This document shows, one piece after another, positions 1-9,394 of a stretch of DNA of 64,000 bases. This DNA is from Sneathia vaginalis (GTDB lineage Bacteria > Fusobacteriota > Fusobacteriia > Fusobacteriales > Leptotrichiaceae), in assembly GCF_000973085.1 (NCBI RefSeq), contig NZ_CP011280.1, forward strand, positions 212,642 through 276,641. Reading direction: 5' to 3'. The notes below the pieces were generated by a model. The model saw only the letters and a list, made by a program, of their open reading frames with translations, did no database searches and was not told the origin of the DNA. The translations under genes and the position numbers were made by a program. Position 1 is the stretch's first letter; each line of letters opens with the position of its first letter.

Positions 1-4
1 AAAG

Positions 5-110
5 CTTGGTGGTAAGCTACAGAGGTACACCTAGAAACATACCGAACCTAGAAGTTAAGCCTGTAAACGCCTACAATACTCAGTAATGGGGAAGATTGGT
101 AACTGCCAAG
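5..110 (+). rRNA. rrf: 5S ribosomal RNA, copy 1
   Basis: The sequence holds the conserved 5S core (ACCGAACCTAGAAGTTAAGC at about 41-60) and complementary ends: CTTGGTGGT at the 5' end pairs with ACTGCCAAG at 102-110, forming helix I. At about 106 nt it is a little shorter than the usual 115-120 nt. A 23S rRNA gene would be expected just upstream, outside the window. A second copy follows within 10 bp, and no terminator lies between them, so both are probably cut from one transcript. Confidence 0.93.
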
Positions 111-118
111 TTTTATTA

Positions 119-226
119 ATTTGGTGACTTAGCTACAGAGATACACCTAGTTACATACCGAACCTAGAAGTTAAGCCTGTAAACGTCGAAAATACTAGTA
201 ATTTGGGAAGATAGATAGTTGCCAAA
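119..226 (+). rRNA. rrf: 5S ribosomal RNA, copy 2 (diverged tandem copy)
   Basis: This second 5S gene has the same core (ACATACCGAACCTAGAAGTT) and complementary ends (ATTTGGTGACT with AGTTGCCAAAT). It differs from copy 1 at many places, chiefly in the helix IV/V region (AATACTAGTAATTTGGGAAG against AATACTCAGTAATGGGGAAG) and in both helix I strands, where changes are compensated. Preserved pairing argues for a functional RNA rather than a decaying copy. A T-run follows directly and probably ends the rRNA operon. Confidence 0.85.
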
Positions 227-236
227 TTTTTTTTTT
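225..236 (+). terminator. U-tract ending the rRNA transcript
   Basis: About a dozen T residues follow directly on helix I of the second 5S gene. The 5S terminal stem plus this T-run can act as an intrinsic terminator. The ribosome binding site of the next gene starts at 241. Confidence 0.55.
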
Positions 237-250
237 ATTTGGAGGTTTTT

Positions 251-706
251 ATGGATAAATTAAGCTCATATTTAAGTTTAGATTTAATAAAACTTCATCT
301 TAATGCGAATACAAAAGAAGAAATGTTAAAAGAAATGGCTTTACTTGTAAAGGATAAAGTTACTAATTTTGATAAATTTTATGAAGCTTTATTAGATCGT
401 GAAAGTGCAGGTTCAACTGCAATGGAAAATGGGTTATGTATACCGCATACAAGAAATAGTTATGTAAAAGAATTCTGTATAGCTGTAGGTACAAAAGAAG
501 AAGGAATAGATTGTAGTTCAATAGATGGTAAGAAATCAACAGTATTCTTTTTAATAATTAGTAATGATAAGACTAAGTTAGAACATTTAGATGCTCTAGT
601 AAAGATTAGTAGAGTAGTAAATGATGAGATAGCAACCATGGTATTATCTTCAACTAAGTCAAAAGAGGGATTTATAGAGTTAATAAAGAAATTAGAATTA
701 AGATGA
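251..706 (+). CDS. PTS EIIA-2 domain protein (PtsN/fructose-type)
   Basis: This 151-residue protein is a single PTS EIIA domain of the fructose/mannitol/PtsN class. The phosphorylatable histidine is His66 in the motif CIPHTR, preceded by the typical ESAGSTAMENG stretch. No EIIB, EIIC or HPr partner is nearby, so a stand-alone regulatory role like PtsN is as likely as sugar transport; this is inference. I chose ATG 251 because GGAGG at 241-245 fits it. An in-frame TTG at 239 would lie upstream of that site. It sits directly after the rRNA operon and ends in a strong terminator. Confidence 0.85.
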   Translation: MDKLSSYLSLDLIKLHLNANTKEEMLKEMALLVKDKVTNFDKFYEALLDRESAGSTAMENGLCIPHTRNSYVKEFCIAVGTKEEGIDCSSIDGKKSTVFFLIISNDKTKLEHLDALVKISRVVNDEIATMVLSSTKSKEGFIELIKKLELR

Positions 707-728
707 CAATTTTATTGTCATTTTTTTT
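703..728 (+). terminator. Intrinsic terminator after the EIIA gene
   Basis: A perfect 8-bp stem (ATGACAAT, 703-710, with ATTGTCAT, 714-721) and a 3-base loop are followed by eight T residues. The stem overlaps the TGA stop of the EIIA gene. Confidence 0.8.
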
Positions 729-739
729 AAAGGAGAGTT

Positions 740-1765
740 ATGTATTTACATTATGATATGGATTGTTTTTTTGCTTCAATTGAAATGAGAGATAACCCCA
801 AATTAAGAACAGTTCCTTTAGCAGTAGGAAATCATGTTGTAGCAACTTCAAACTATATTGCAAGAAAGTATGGAGTACATTCAGCAATGCCCATTAATAT
901 TGCTAAAAAAATGTGTCCAAATTTAGTTGTTGTTGATTCAAGAGTTGAGTACTATATCCAAGTAGCAAATTGCATGCAAAAGAAGATAAAGGAAAAATTT
1001 GGTAGTGCAGTATTTTTATCTTGTGATGAAGGATACATACAATTTTTTGATAAGGATATTGAAGGATTTTGCAAAAGATTTAAGGAATATATATACAATA
1101 ATTTTAAACTATCTGTATCAGTTGGTGTAGGGTTTAATAGGATAGTTTCAAAAATTGCAAGTGAGTGTAATAAGCCGAATGGGATCTTTATACTAAACAC
1201 TAAAGATAAATTTATAGACTACATTTATGATAAGAGTATAAGTATATTTCCAGGGATAGGTTCTAAGACATTTGAAATATTTTATCAATCTAGAATTGTA
1301 TATACAAAAGATATATATGAGAAATCGAAAGAACAACTACAAAAATTAGTTGGTAAGACAAGAGGCTCACAAATATTTGATATGGTTAGAGGTAATGATG
1401 ATAGCATATATGATATATGTAATATTGAAAGTTCTATTAGTAAAGAATCAACATATTATCCTTTTCTTTCTAGTGAGCATGAAAAACAAAAAGAATTAAA
1501 AATATTATGTGATGAAATTAAAGAAGAAATACGTAAGAAGAAAGAGTATCCATTGTGTATAACCTTGAAAGTAAGGAATCAGGATTATGAAACATTTACA
1601 AAAAGTAAGACATTTAATTCGCCAATTACGGAAAATAGTGATATACTATTAATAACTAGGGAAATGCTTAGAACACTTGATATATATAGGATAAGGTTGT
1701 TGGGAATTAGCATTTCTAACTTTAGTAGTGTAAAGTATGAATATCTTAAATTGTTTGGAGATTAG
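740..1765 (+). CDS. dinB: DNA polymerase IV (Y-family translesion polymerase)
   Basis: This is a 341-residue Y-family polymerase that copies damaged templates with low fidelity. The N-terminal palm motif is HYDMDCFFASIE with the metal-binding Asp and the aromatic steric-gate residue. The second metal site is SCDEGY near residue 93, against SxDEAY in most DinB proteins, so the acidic pair is kept. A helix-hairpin-helix region with the motif FPGIGSKT lies near residue 170, and a short little-finger domain closes the protein. AAGGAGAG lies 5 bp before the ATG. It is slightly shorter than the usual 350-400 residues. No LexA box was evident upstream. Confidence 0.93.
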   Translation: MYLHYDMDCFFASIEMRDNPKLRTVPLAVGNHVVATSNYIARKYGVHSAMPINIAKKMCPNLVVVDSRVEYYIQVANCMQKKIKEKFGSAVFLSCDEGYIQFFDKDIEGFCKRFKEYIYNNFKLSVSVGVGFNRIVSKIASECNKPNGIFILNTKDKFIDYIYDKSISIFPGIGSKTFEIFYQSRIVYTKDIYEKSKEQLQKLVGKTRGSQIFDMVRGNDDSIYDICNIESSISKESTYYPFLSSEHEKQKELKILCDEIKEEIRKKKEYPLCITLKVRNQDYETFTKSKTFNSPITENSDILLITREMLRTLDIYRIRLLGISISNFSSVKYEYLKLFGD

Positions 1766-1766
1766 T

Positions 1767-1913
1767 ATGGATTTTTACAGAAGATTAATAATTAAAATAT
1801 TAGATAAGAGCCTTGTTGGATGTGATGATAAAGTTTTAAAGAAATTAAAACAAGGCTATGATTTAAATCAAGAAGAGATGAGATATCTAGAAGAATTGTT
1901 AGATATATTATAG
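1767..1913 (+). CDS. Small conserved-looking protein of unknown function (48 aa)
   Basis: This short ORF runs from ATG 1767 to TAG 1911-1913 and encodes 48 residues with a mixed charged, helical character and a C-terminal stretch rich in Glu and Leu. It starts one base after the dinB stop and has a ribosome binding site (TTGGAG, 1755-1760) inside the dinB end. It ends just before AGGAGGAGAG, the site for pepD. The tight spacing on both sides supports real translation. I do not recognise the family; a small regulatory or adaptor protein is possible. Confidence 0.6.
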   Translation: MDFYRRLIIKILDKSLVGCDDKVLKKLKQGYDLNQEEMRYLEELLDIL

Positions 1914-1926
1914 GAGGAGAGAGAAT

Positions 1927-3393
1927 ATGAATATTGAAAAGCTATACCCTGAAAGAGTATTTCACTATTTCTTAGAAATTTCAAAAATACCAAGAGGATC
2001 AGGAAATGAAAAACAAGTTAGTGACTATTTAGTAGATTTTGCTAAAAAACACAATCTATTTGTTTATCAAGATGAAAACAACAATGTATTAATCAGAAAA
2101 CCTGCTACAAAGGGTTATGAAAAGTACAAGTCTATTTGTATACAAGGTCATATGGACATGGTTTGTGAAAAGAATAAGGATGTAGACTTTGACTTTGAAA
2201 AACAAGGTATAAATGTCATGGTTAAAGACGGATTTTTAACTGCTGATGGTACAACACTAGGAGCAGATAATGGAATTTCTATGGGTATGACATTGGCAAT
2301 ACTTGAATCTAATGAAATTAAACACCCAAAATTAGAAATATTAATTACAACTGATGAAGAAGTAAGCATGAAGGGTGCAGAAAACTTTGATGTTACAAAA
2401 TTAGAATCAGAAATTTTGGTGAATATAGACAGCGAAGAATATGGTTCAATTTATGTAAGCAGTGCTGGATGTTCAAGAGTTAGAACTTTCCTAGAATTAG
2501 AAAATGAAGAAATATCATTAAAAGATAATATATATGAAATAGAAGTAAAAGGTTTAAATGGTGGACATAGTGGTGCTGATATACATGAAAATAGGGCAAA
2601 TGCTATTAAGATATTAAATGAGTTAATAAGAAGGGTATCTGTAATGGCAGATGTTAGATACATTAGCATAGACTGTGGAAGCAAAAACAATACTATACCA
2701 AGAGAAGGTGTGGCATATATAGTAGCAGATACAAGCATAGAAAAAGTTAGAGAATATGTTAGCCTTGCAATGGACTCATTAAATTATCAATATGTAAAGA
2801 CAGATAATAATATGTGTGCCATAGTAGAAAAGAAGGAATATAGTGGGCAAAAGCAATTAACAGAAAAGGCTACTAGAAAGTTATTAAGATATATTGAAGG
2901 ATATTTAACAGGAGTTATACGTTTCTCAAAAGAAATAGAAGGATTAGTTCAAACATCACTTAATTTAGGTATAGTTGACACTAAAGAAGATGGAAGCAAG
3001 AAGATTGTTACAATTAATTCATTAGTTAGAAGTGGTGTAACATATGAACAACAAGAACTATGTAAATATTTAGTAAACTATGGTGAAAAATATGACAGTA
3101 AGTCTGTAATCGACGATAGTTGTAATCCATGGGAATACAAGAAAGATTCAAAGATCAGAGACTATTTTGCAAGAATTTTTGAAGAACAAACAGGTAAGAA
3201 ACCTAAAATTGCTGCAATACATGCGGGACTTGAATGTGGAATATTCTCAGAAAAGAACCCTAAATTAGATGTAATTTCTATAGGACCAGATATTAAAAAT
3301 CCACATACACCAGATGAAAGAATGAGCATAGATGCAGTTAAACAAACATATGAATACTTATTAAAAGCTTTAGAGGAATATACAATTGATTAA
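1927..3393 (+). CDS. pepD: Aminoacyl-histidine dipeptidase (M20/M28-type metallopeptidase)
   Basis: This 488-residue zinc peptidase of the PepD family cleaves dipeptides, including Xaa-His, in the cytoplasm. Metal-binding motifs visible are IQGHMDMVCEK near residue 75, TTLGADNGIS near 112, TTDEEVSMKGA near 142 and the NGGHSGADI signature of the dimerisation domain near 212. The C-terminal HAGLECGIF and GPDIKNPHTPDER supply the last ligands. No signal peptide is present. AGGAGGAGAG precedes the ATG. The gene overlaps the next one by 8 bp, which suggests translational coupling. It is one of several peptidases in this window. Confidence 0.95.
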   Translation: MNIEKLYPERVFHYFLEISKIPRGSGNEKQVSDYLVDFAKKHNLFVYQDENNNVLIRKPATKGYEKYKSICIQGHMDMVCEKNKDVDFDFEKQGINVMVKDGFLTADGTTLGADNGISMGMTLAILESNEIKHPKLEILITTDEEVSMKGAENFDVTKLESEILVNIDSEEYGSIYVSSAGCSRVRTFLELENEEISLKDNIYEIEVKGLNGGHSGADIHENRANAIKILNELIRRVSVMADVRYISIDCGSKNNTIPREGVAYIVADTSIEKVREYVSLAMDSLNYQYVKTDNNMCAIVEKKEYSGQKQLTEKATRKLLRYIEGYLTGVIRFSKEIEGLVQTSLNLGIVDTKEDGSKKIVTINSLVRSGVTYEQQELCKYLVNYGEKYDSKSVIDDSCNPWEYKKDSKIRDYFARIFEEQTGKKPKIAAIHAGLECGIFSEKNPKLDVISIGPDIKNPHTPDERMSIDAVKQTYEYLLKALEEYTID

Positions 3394-4453
3394 TATAGAT
3401 GGAATAGTTGTAGTAGAAGGTAAAGATGATAAAACAGCTGTAAGTCGGGTTATACAACCAGATAATATATATATATTAAATGGTATGAGTGGTGCAAATC
3501 AAAAGAAAATAGATGATTTGAAAAGACTAGCGAAGAATAACAAGATATATATATTAACAGATCCAGACTTTGCAGGTAAAAAGATAAGAGAAAAGATTAA
3601 AGAAAATATACCTACTGCAATTGATATATATGCAAGTAAGTATCTTGCAACAAAAAAAGGTAATGTTGGAATAGAGAATATGTCAGAAGATGATATATTA
3701 GACCTATTTCAAAATATACATGAAAAGAAGAATAATAAGGAATATATTTTTAGCTTAAATGATATACTAGATAATGGTTTGAATAATAGGGTGAAAAGAG
3801 AGCTATTAGGGGACTTGTTGTCTATAGGGTATTGTAACAACAAGAAATTGGTTAAGTTACTTAATATATTGAATATTTCAAAAAAAGATTTTGATGATGC
3901 AGTAAAAAAGACTAATGAAATGTATATTTTCAAGACAAAAAATGCAGCAATATTCGGTAAATTTTTCCCAGTACACAAAGGCCATGTTTGGTTCATTAAA
4001 CAAGTCGCAAGATATTGTAGGGAGCTATATGTCTTTGTGTGCGAAGAAACATTAAGGGATAAGGCATTAAATGAAAAGTCAAAATTACCTAATTTAAGCA
4101 TAAATGATAGAAGAAGATTTTTAGAACAAGAATTAAAGGGTTACAAAAACATACATATATTGAAGTTAAATGAAGATGGAATAGAACCATATCCCAACGG
4201 ATGGGAAAATTGGACTAAAAGGGTGTATGAAAAAATTAAAGAATGTAATATATCATTAGACTGTGTATTTACAAACGAAACACAAGATAAAGAAAATTAT
4301 GACAAATATTTTGATATACCAGCATACTTAATTGATCCTAAAAGAGAGGGCTATTCAATATCATCTACGATGATAAGAAATGATCCAACAAAATATATTG
4401 AATATATGCCCAATAGTGTGAAAAAGTGGTATACAAAGAATAAAGGGAGATAA
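3386..4453 (+). CDS. Fusion protein: ribonuclease M5 (TOPRIM) + NadR-type NMN adenylyltransferase
   Basis: The 355-residue protein joins two enzymes. Residues 1 to about 180 are RNase M5, which matures 5S rRNA in Bacillus: VVVEGKDD (E11 to D15) and LTDPDFAGKKIR (D59, D61) are the TOPRIM acidic motifs, followed by the M5 C-terminal region. Residues about 186-355 match the adenylyltransferase domain of NadR: GKFFPVHKGH (197-200 is the HxGH motif), the EPYPNGWENW stretch and ISSTMIR (325-331). The NadR kinase domain is absent. The reading frame is continuous. The start is TTG 3386 with AGAGGA upstream. The adjacent 5S genes are the expected M5 substrate. Each half is a confident call; the biological reason for joining them is unknown. 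Confidence 0.85.
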   Translation: MINIDGIVVVEGKDDKTAVSRVIQPDNIYILNGMSGANQKKIDDLKRLAKNNKIYILTDPDFAGKKIREKIKENIPTAIDIYASKYLATKKGNVGIENMSEDDILDLFQNIHEKKNNKEYIFSLNDILDNGLNNRVKRELLGDLLSIGYCNNKKLVKLLNILNISKKDFDDAVKKTNEMYIFKTKNAAIFGKFFPVHKGHVWFIKQVARYCRELYVFVCEETLRDKALNEKSKLPNLSINDRRRFLEQELKGYKNIHILKLNEDGIEPYPNGWENWTKRVYEKIKECNISLDCVFTNETQDKENYDKYFDIPAYLIDPKREGYSISSTMIRNDPTKYIEYMPNSVKKWYTKNKGR

Positions 4454-4454
4454 A

Positions 4455-6245
4455 ATGAAAAAATTACTTTTAGCTACATTAGCACTAACTAGTGTAATCA
4501 CATTTTCAGAAACTATTCACCAAATACAAGGTGTAACACATACATCACCATATAATCAAAAAATGGTTAAAAATGTAAGGGGTATAGTTACAGCTGTTGT
4601 AAAAGATGGATTCTATATGCAAAGCAGAAAATTTGATAGAAATATTAAGACATCAGAAGGAATTTATGTAGAAAGCAAGAATTTACCTAATGTTGGAGAA
4701 TATGTAAGTGTAAATGGTATGGTTTATGAAAAACAATTTGGTAGACCTAGTGAATCAGAATTAACAGTTACGAGTATAAAGGCGGGGGATGATATTAAGG
4801 TAATATCAAAAGGTAATAAGGTTAAGGCTGTTAGTATAGATCCAAGAAAAGTTCCTATGAAAGTATATGTAGGTAAATTTCATGAAAAGTTAAATCCTAA
4901 AAAGAATGCAATGGATTTTTATGAATCATTGGAAGGAATGTTAGTAAAAGTACATAAGCCATTAATTACAGGAGCAGATGAAGATAGAGGAGAAGTTTGT
5001 GTAGTTCCTGAATATGGAAAGTATGTTAAAGATAAGACAAATCATGGTGGTGTTAGATACACTTACAAAAACGAACAAACACAAAGAATTCTAATTAAGA
5101 GTGAATTATTCAAATTATCACAAGGTAAAAGATATGAAGGTAAATACATTGATCCTTCATTTACACCAAATCCTGGAGACAGATTTTCTAGAGATATACA
5201 AGGTGTACTTACATACGATAAGTCAAATTACAAATTAATAAATACTAGTCCTTTACCTAAGATAAAAGATGGAAAGATAAAAAGGGATAAATTAAATATT
5301 AAGTATGATAAGAATAAATTAAGTATTGTTTCATACAATATTGAAAACTTCACAATAGCAGACGGTGGACAAAAAAGAGTAGATGTACTTGCAAAACAAG
5401 TTCGTGACGATTTACATACGCCAGATATATTAGGACTTGCAGAAGTAGGTGACAATGATGGTGGTAATGTAACATCAAAAGTTGTAAGTGCTGATAAGGT
5501 ATTAGACGCAATAGTAGAAGGAATAAAGAAAGCTACAGGCGTAGAATACAAATGGTTAAGTGCTGATCCAGAAGATGGAAAAGATGGAGGTTGGCCTGCT
5601 ATGCATATTAGAAATGCCATCCTATACCGTACTGATAAATTAGAATTACCATACTTTAAACAAGGTGACTCTAAAGTTGATACGGAAATAAAGGAAGGGA
5701 AGCTAACATTTAATCCTGGAAGATTAGGTAACAACAAAGAATTCTATAAAGATGTTAGAAAATCATTAGTAGCACATCTAGTTTTAAAAGATAGTAAGAA
5801 GGATGTATTTATTGTAGTAAATCATTTGAAATCAAAGAGATTTGATGACAAGATTTATTCTAAAAATCAACCAGTTAAGAGAAAATCTGAAGACTTAAGA
5901 ATACCTGAAGGTAAATATGTTGGACAATTCTTGAAAGAAATTAATAAGCAAAAACCTAATGCAATAATATTATCAATGGGAGATATGAATGACTTTGAAT
6001 TTTCACCAACACTAAAGGCTATGAAAACAAACTTAATGGTAAGTGCTGTTGAAAGTTTACCTAAAAACCAAAGACACACATATGTTTATCAAGGAAATTC
6101 ACAAGTATTAGATAATCTATTAGTTAACAAAAAATATGCAAAAGGGATGAAAGTTGATATTTTAAATATTAATTCAGAGTTCACAATATCACAAGGATAC
6201 TTTAGTGATCATGATCCTGTATATATGCAAATTAATGTAAAATAG
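4455..6245 (+). CDS. Secreted endonuclease/exonuclease/phosphatase-family nuclease
   Basis: This 596-residue protein has an N-terminal signal peptide (KKLLLATLALTSVITFSE). Residues about 25-270 resemble the OB-fold region found in ExeM/NucH-type extracellular nucleases. The C-terminal EEP nuclease domain contains SIVSYNIENF near 293, LAEVGDNDG near 327, VVNHLKSKRFDD near 455, LSMGDMNDFEFSPT near 508 and FSDHDPVY near the end. These carry the metal-binding Glu, catalytic Asp and His residues. It probably degrades extracellular DNA for nucleotide scavenging or biofilm or NET escape, which is inference. GGGAG precedes ATG 4455, two bases after the previous stop. Confidence 0.88.
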   Translation: MKKLLLATLALTSVITFSETIHQIQGVTHTSPYNQKMVKNVRGIVTAVVKDGFYMQSRKFDRNIKTSEGIYVESKNLPNVGEYVSVNGMVYEKQFGRPSESELTVTSIKAGDDIKVISKGNKVKAVSIDPRKVPMKVYVGKFHEKLNPKKNAMDFYESLEGMLVKVHKPLITGADEDRGEVCVVPEYGKYVKDKTNHGGVRYTYKNEQTQRILIKSELFKLSQGKRYEGKYIDPSFTPNPGDRFSRDIQGVLTYDKSNYKLINTSPLPKIKDGKIKRDKLNIKYDKNKLSIVSYNIENFTIADGGQKRVDVLAKQVRDDLHTPDILGLAEVGDNDGGNVTSKVVSADKVLDAIVEGIKKATGVEYKWLSADPEDGKDGGWPAMHIRNAILYRTDKLELPYFKQGDSKVDTEIKEGKLTFNPGRLGNNKEFYKDVRKSLVAHLVLKDSKKDVFIVVNHLKSKRFDDKIYSKNQPVKRKSEDLRIPEGKYVGQFLKEINKQKPNAIILSMGDMNDFEFSPTLKAMKTNLMVSAVESLPKNQRHTYVYQGNSQVLDNLLVNKKYAKGMKVDILNINSEFTISQGYFSDHDPVYMQINVK

Positions 6246-6253
6246 GTAGAAAT

Positions 6254-7066
6254 ATGAAAAAGATAATTTTAATTTTAATTACATTTTGTTTTTTACTTTG
6301 TTCCTGTGATAGAATGAGTTTTGAACCAAATTCTTCATATATACAAACAGTAAAAAAAATACAAATTAATTCTAGAAGTATTGAAGATATATTACAATGT
6401 ATGTTTACTGAACTTACAACAGGTTCGGATGTTTTAATTGACAAAGATGCTATGAAGTGGGAAGTAGAAGGAAAAACTAAAACTGGAAGAGTTGTTGTTT
6501 GTAGTTATATGGGAATAAAGGTTGTAATACCAACAGAAATTGATGGAGACTATATTGAAGTTAATTCAAATAATGCTTATTACACAATTGATGGAGTAGA
6601 GAAGAAAGATATAAATATTCTTTTGTATAGATGGGATATAAGCAACAGAAAATATATTGATACTTTGAGAAAAATTAAAATTGACGGTAAGCCAATAGGA
6701 AAAATTGTGGTATTTCTATTTACCGAATTAACAACAAAATATCCTGATTGTAATCTAATTAATGAAAGAGATATAAAGTGGGAGGTAAAAGAAGTATCCA
6801 ATGAAGGAAGAACTGTTACTTGTACTTACAAGAATATACAAGTTGTAATACCATCATTACTTTCTAAAGATAATATTAATGTATCACCATGGGATGCGTA
6901 TTATACAATAAATGGTGAAAGACAAGACAATACAGAAACTTTGTCGTTTGAATGGGAGAAAGACCATTTAATAAGAGAAGGAACAAAAGAAATTTTAAAT
7001 GGATTAGGTCCAGATGATGAGATTAGTACTAGACCAAGTACAGTATATAACGGGGATTCTGAATAG
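6254..7066 (+). CDS. Lipoprotein with two tandem copies of an unknown ~95-residue domain
   Basis: This 270-residue protein has a lipoprotein signal (LITFCFLLCSC, lipobox cysteine near residue 17 or 19). Two copies of one domain follow, about residues 33-127 and 135-232. Shared landmarks in order are KIQI/KIKI, the motif FTELTT in both, MKWEVEG/IKWEVKE, TGRVVVCSY/EGRTVTCTY, KVVIP/QVVIP, NAYYTIDG/DAYYTING and YRWD/FEWE. Each copy has one conserved Cys in the CSY/CTY position. I do not recognise the domain. It starts 8 bp after the nuclease gene, so the two are probably cotranscribed and both envelope-located. A terminator follows at 7123. Confidence 0.75.
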   Translation: MKKIILILITFCFLLCSCDRMSFEPNSSYIQTVKKIQINSRSIEDILQCMFTELTTGSDVLIDKDAMKWEVEGKTKTGRVVVCSYMGIKVVIPTEIDGDYIEVNSNNAYYTIDGVEKKDINILLYRWDISNRKYIDTLRKIKIDGKPIGKIVVFLFTELTTKYPDCNLINERDIKWEVKEVSNEGRTVTCTYKNIQVVIPSLLSKDNINVSPWDAYYTINGERQDNTETLSFEWEKDHLIREGTKEILNGLGPDDEISTRPSTVYNGDSE

Positions 7067-7122
7067 AAAGGGTGCACTATTTAGATATCCAAACTAAGGA
7101 ATTTTCTAAGGATTGAAAAATT

Positions 7123-7157
7123 CGGCATAGTCGTTAAATATCGGCTATGCCGTTTTT
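7123..7157 (+). terminator. Intrinsic terminator after the lipoprotein gene
   Basis: CGGCATAG (7123-7130) pairs with CTATGCCG (7145-7152), followed by five T residues. It separates the housekeeping block from the decayed island that starts at about 7160. Confidence 0.85.
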
Positions 7158-7233
7158 GCAAAATAAAATAAAAAAATTCATAAATTTATACTATAATTTT
7201 GCTATATTTTTGAAAGTGATAAAGGAGATGCAA

Positions 7234-7392
7234 ATGATACTTCCAGAATAAATAAAAAGACTCAGAATACGCTGTTTTCTAACACAGGAAGATTTTGCTA
7301 AGAAATTAGGTGTGGCATTTTCTACTGTGAATCGTTGGGAACAAGGCAAATCAAAATCGAACCTTGTTGCGATAAAAAGAACGCATGGCTAG
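7234..7392 (+). pseudogene. XRE-family HTH regulator, nonsense-mutated and truncated
   Basis: A ribosome binding site (AAAGGAGATG) precedes ATG 7234. The frame encodes MILPE, then an in-frame TAA at 7249-7251, then a clear helix-turn-helix: LTQEDFAKKLGVAFSTVNRW, ending at a premature TAG 7390-7392. The TAA stands where related small XRE proteins have a Tyr or Phe codon, so one substitution explains it. The normal C-terminus is also missing. Such regulators often sit next to type I restriction genes, which agrees with the hsdM fragment that follows. The stretch 7158-7233 upstream holds only a TATAAT-like box near 7192 and the ribosome binding site. Confidence 0.75.
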
Positions 7393-7416
7393 ACTATAAA
7401 GTTGGAGGGAAAAATA

Positions 7417-8664
<1,248 letters not shown>

Positions 8665-8796
8665 TAGTTATTTTTATATTTCAGACCTATTAAAGGAAAT
8701 ATTAAGCAAATTTAGATTTAGAGATAATTTAAAACATAAGAAATATACTTATGGATATATTCTCACATACAACGCTTACTTAAAATATTAAAATTT

Positions 8797-8999
8797 ATGC
8801 ATACTGACCACTCAAGCCACGTTGAGACGGTGGCGTTATTGTCCAAACTAAACACTGAACATCATTTAGATATAGAAATAGCTGAAGATGAATTATCTGA
8901 AATTGACTTTTCAAAAGATGCAACTTATAGAGAAATTAAAAAGTATGTGTTAGATAAATATGGGTTAAAAGTTTCAAGCCTATATATTGCACAAGTAAA
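8797..8999 (+). pseudogene. 3' fragment of an RlmD/RumA-like 23S rRNA methyltransferase gene
   Basis: The frame starting at 8797 reads HSSHVETVALLSKL and then DELSEIDFSKDATYREIKKY followed by KVSSLYIAQVKRK. This matches the C-terminal end and extension seen in many Firmicutes RumA/RlmD-like proteins (HVETVxLLSK near the end of the catalytic domain). The catalytic part is absent. At about 9000 the sequence changes frame and identity to hsdR. The fragment therefore marks a recombination joint. The gap 8665-8796 upstream shows nothing recognisable. Confidence 0.7.
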
Positions 9000-9349
9000 A
9001 AGGAAATCCTTATTACAATCAACAAGGCTATTGATGCCAGTCCTGAACTTCGCAGCAAGAAAGCACTCATTGAAACTTTTATCTCAAGAATTAACGAAGT
9101 GGAAGATATCATGACTGAATGGCACGATTACGTGATGGCGACATCAAGATTACAGGAACTGACATTGATAAGTTGATGCCTCCTGTTTCACGATTCGGTG
9201 GTAGCAAATTAAAGACATTCTTTGAGAAGTATTTTGGTATTGGTGGATCTGCATCATTAACAGAGGAACCACAGCCATTTACTTATAACACAACATCTGG
9301 ACCTACCTTAATGGTTGCTGAGGATAAAGAGCCGTATAATACAAAATAA
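9000..9349 (+). pseudogene. hsdR: Type I restriction endonuclease, 3' fragment with internal deletion (hsdR remnant)
   Basis: In the frame beginning at 9000 the sequence reads ITINKAIDASPELRSKKALI and then RINEVEDIMTEWHDYVMA, the C-terminal helical region of HsdR. At about 9127-9135 homology continues only in a different frame: RDGDIKITGTDIDKLMPPVS, then FFEKYFGIG. In intact HsdR a few dozen residues separate these parts, so an internal deletion joined them out of frame. The last ~35 residues before TAA 9347-9349 are of unknown origin. No helicase or nuclease domain remains. Confidence 0.78.
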
Positions 9350-9394
9350 TAAATAGTTCTAAGGTCGCAAATCACGACTTTTTGAAAAATAAAA

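Noticed and set aside
5228-5737. 169-codon minus-strand ORF opposite the secreted nuclease gene
   Set aside because: It lies wholly within the nuclease gene and has no translation signal or family resemblance.
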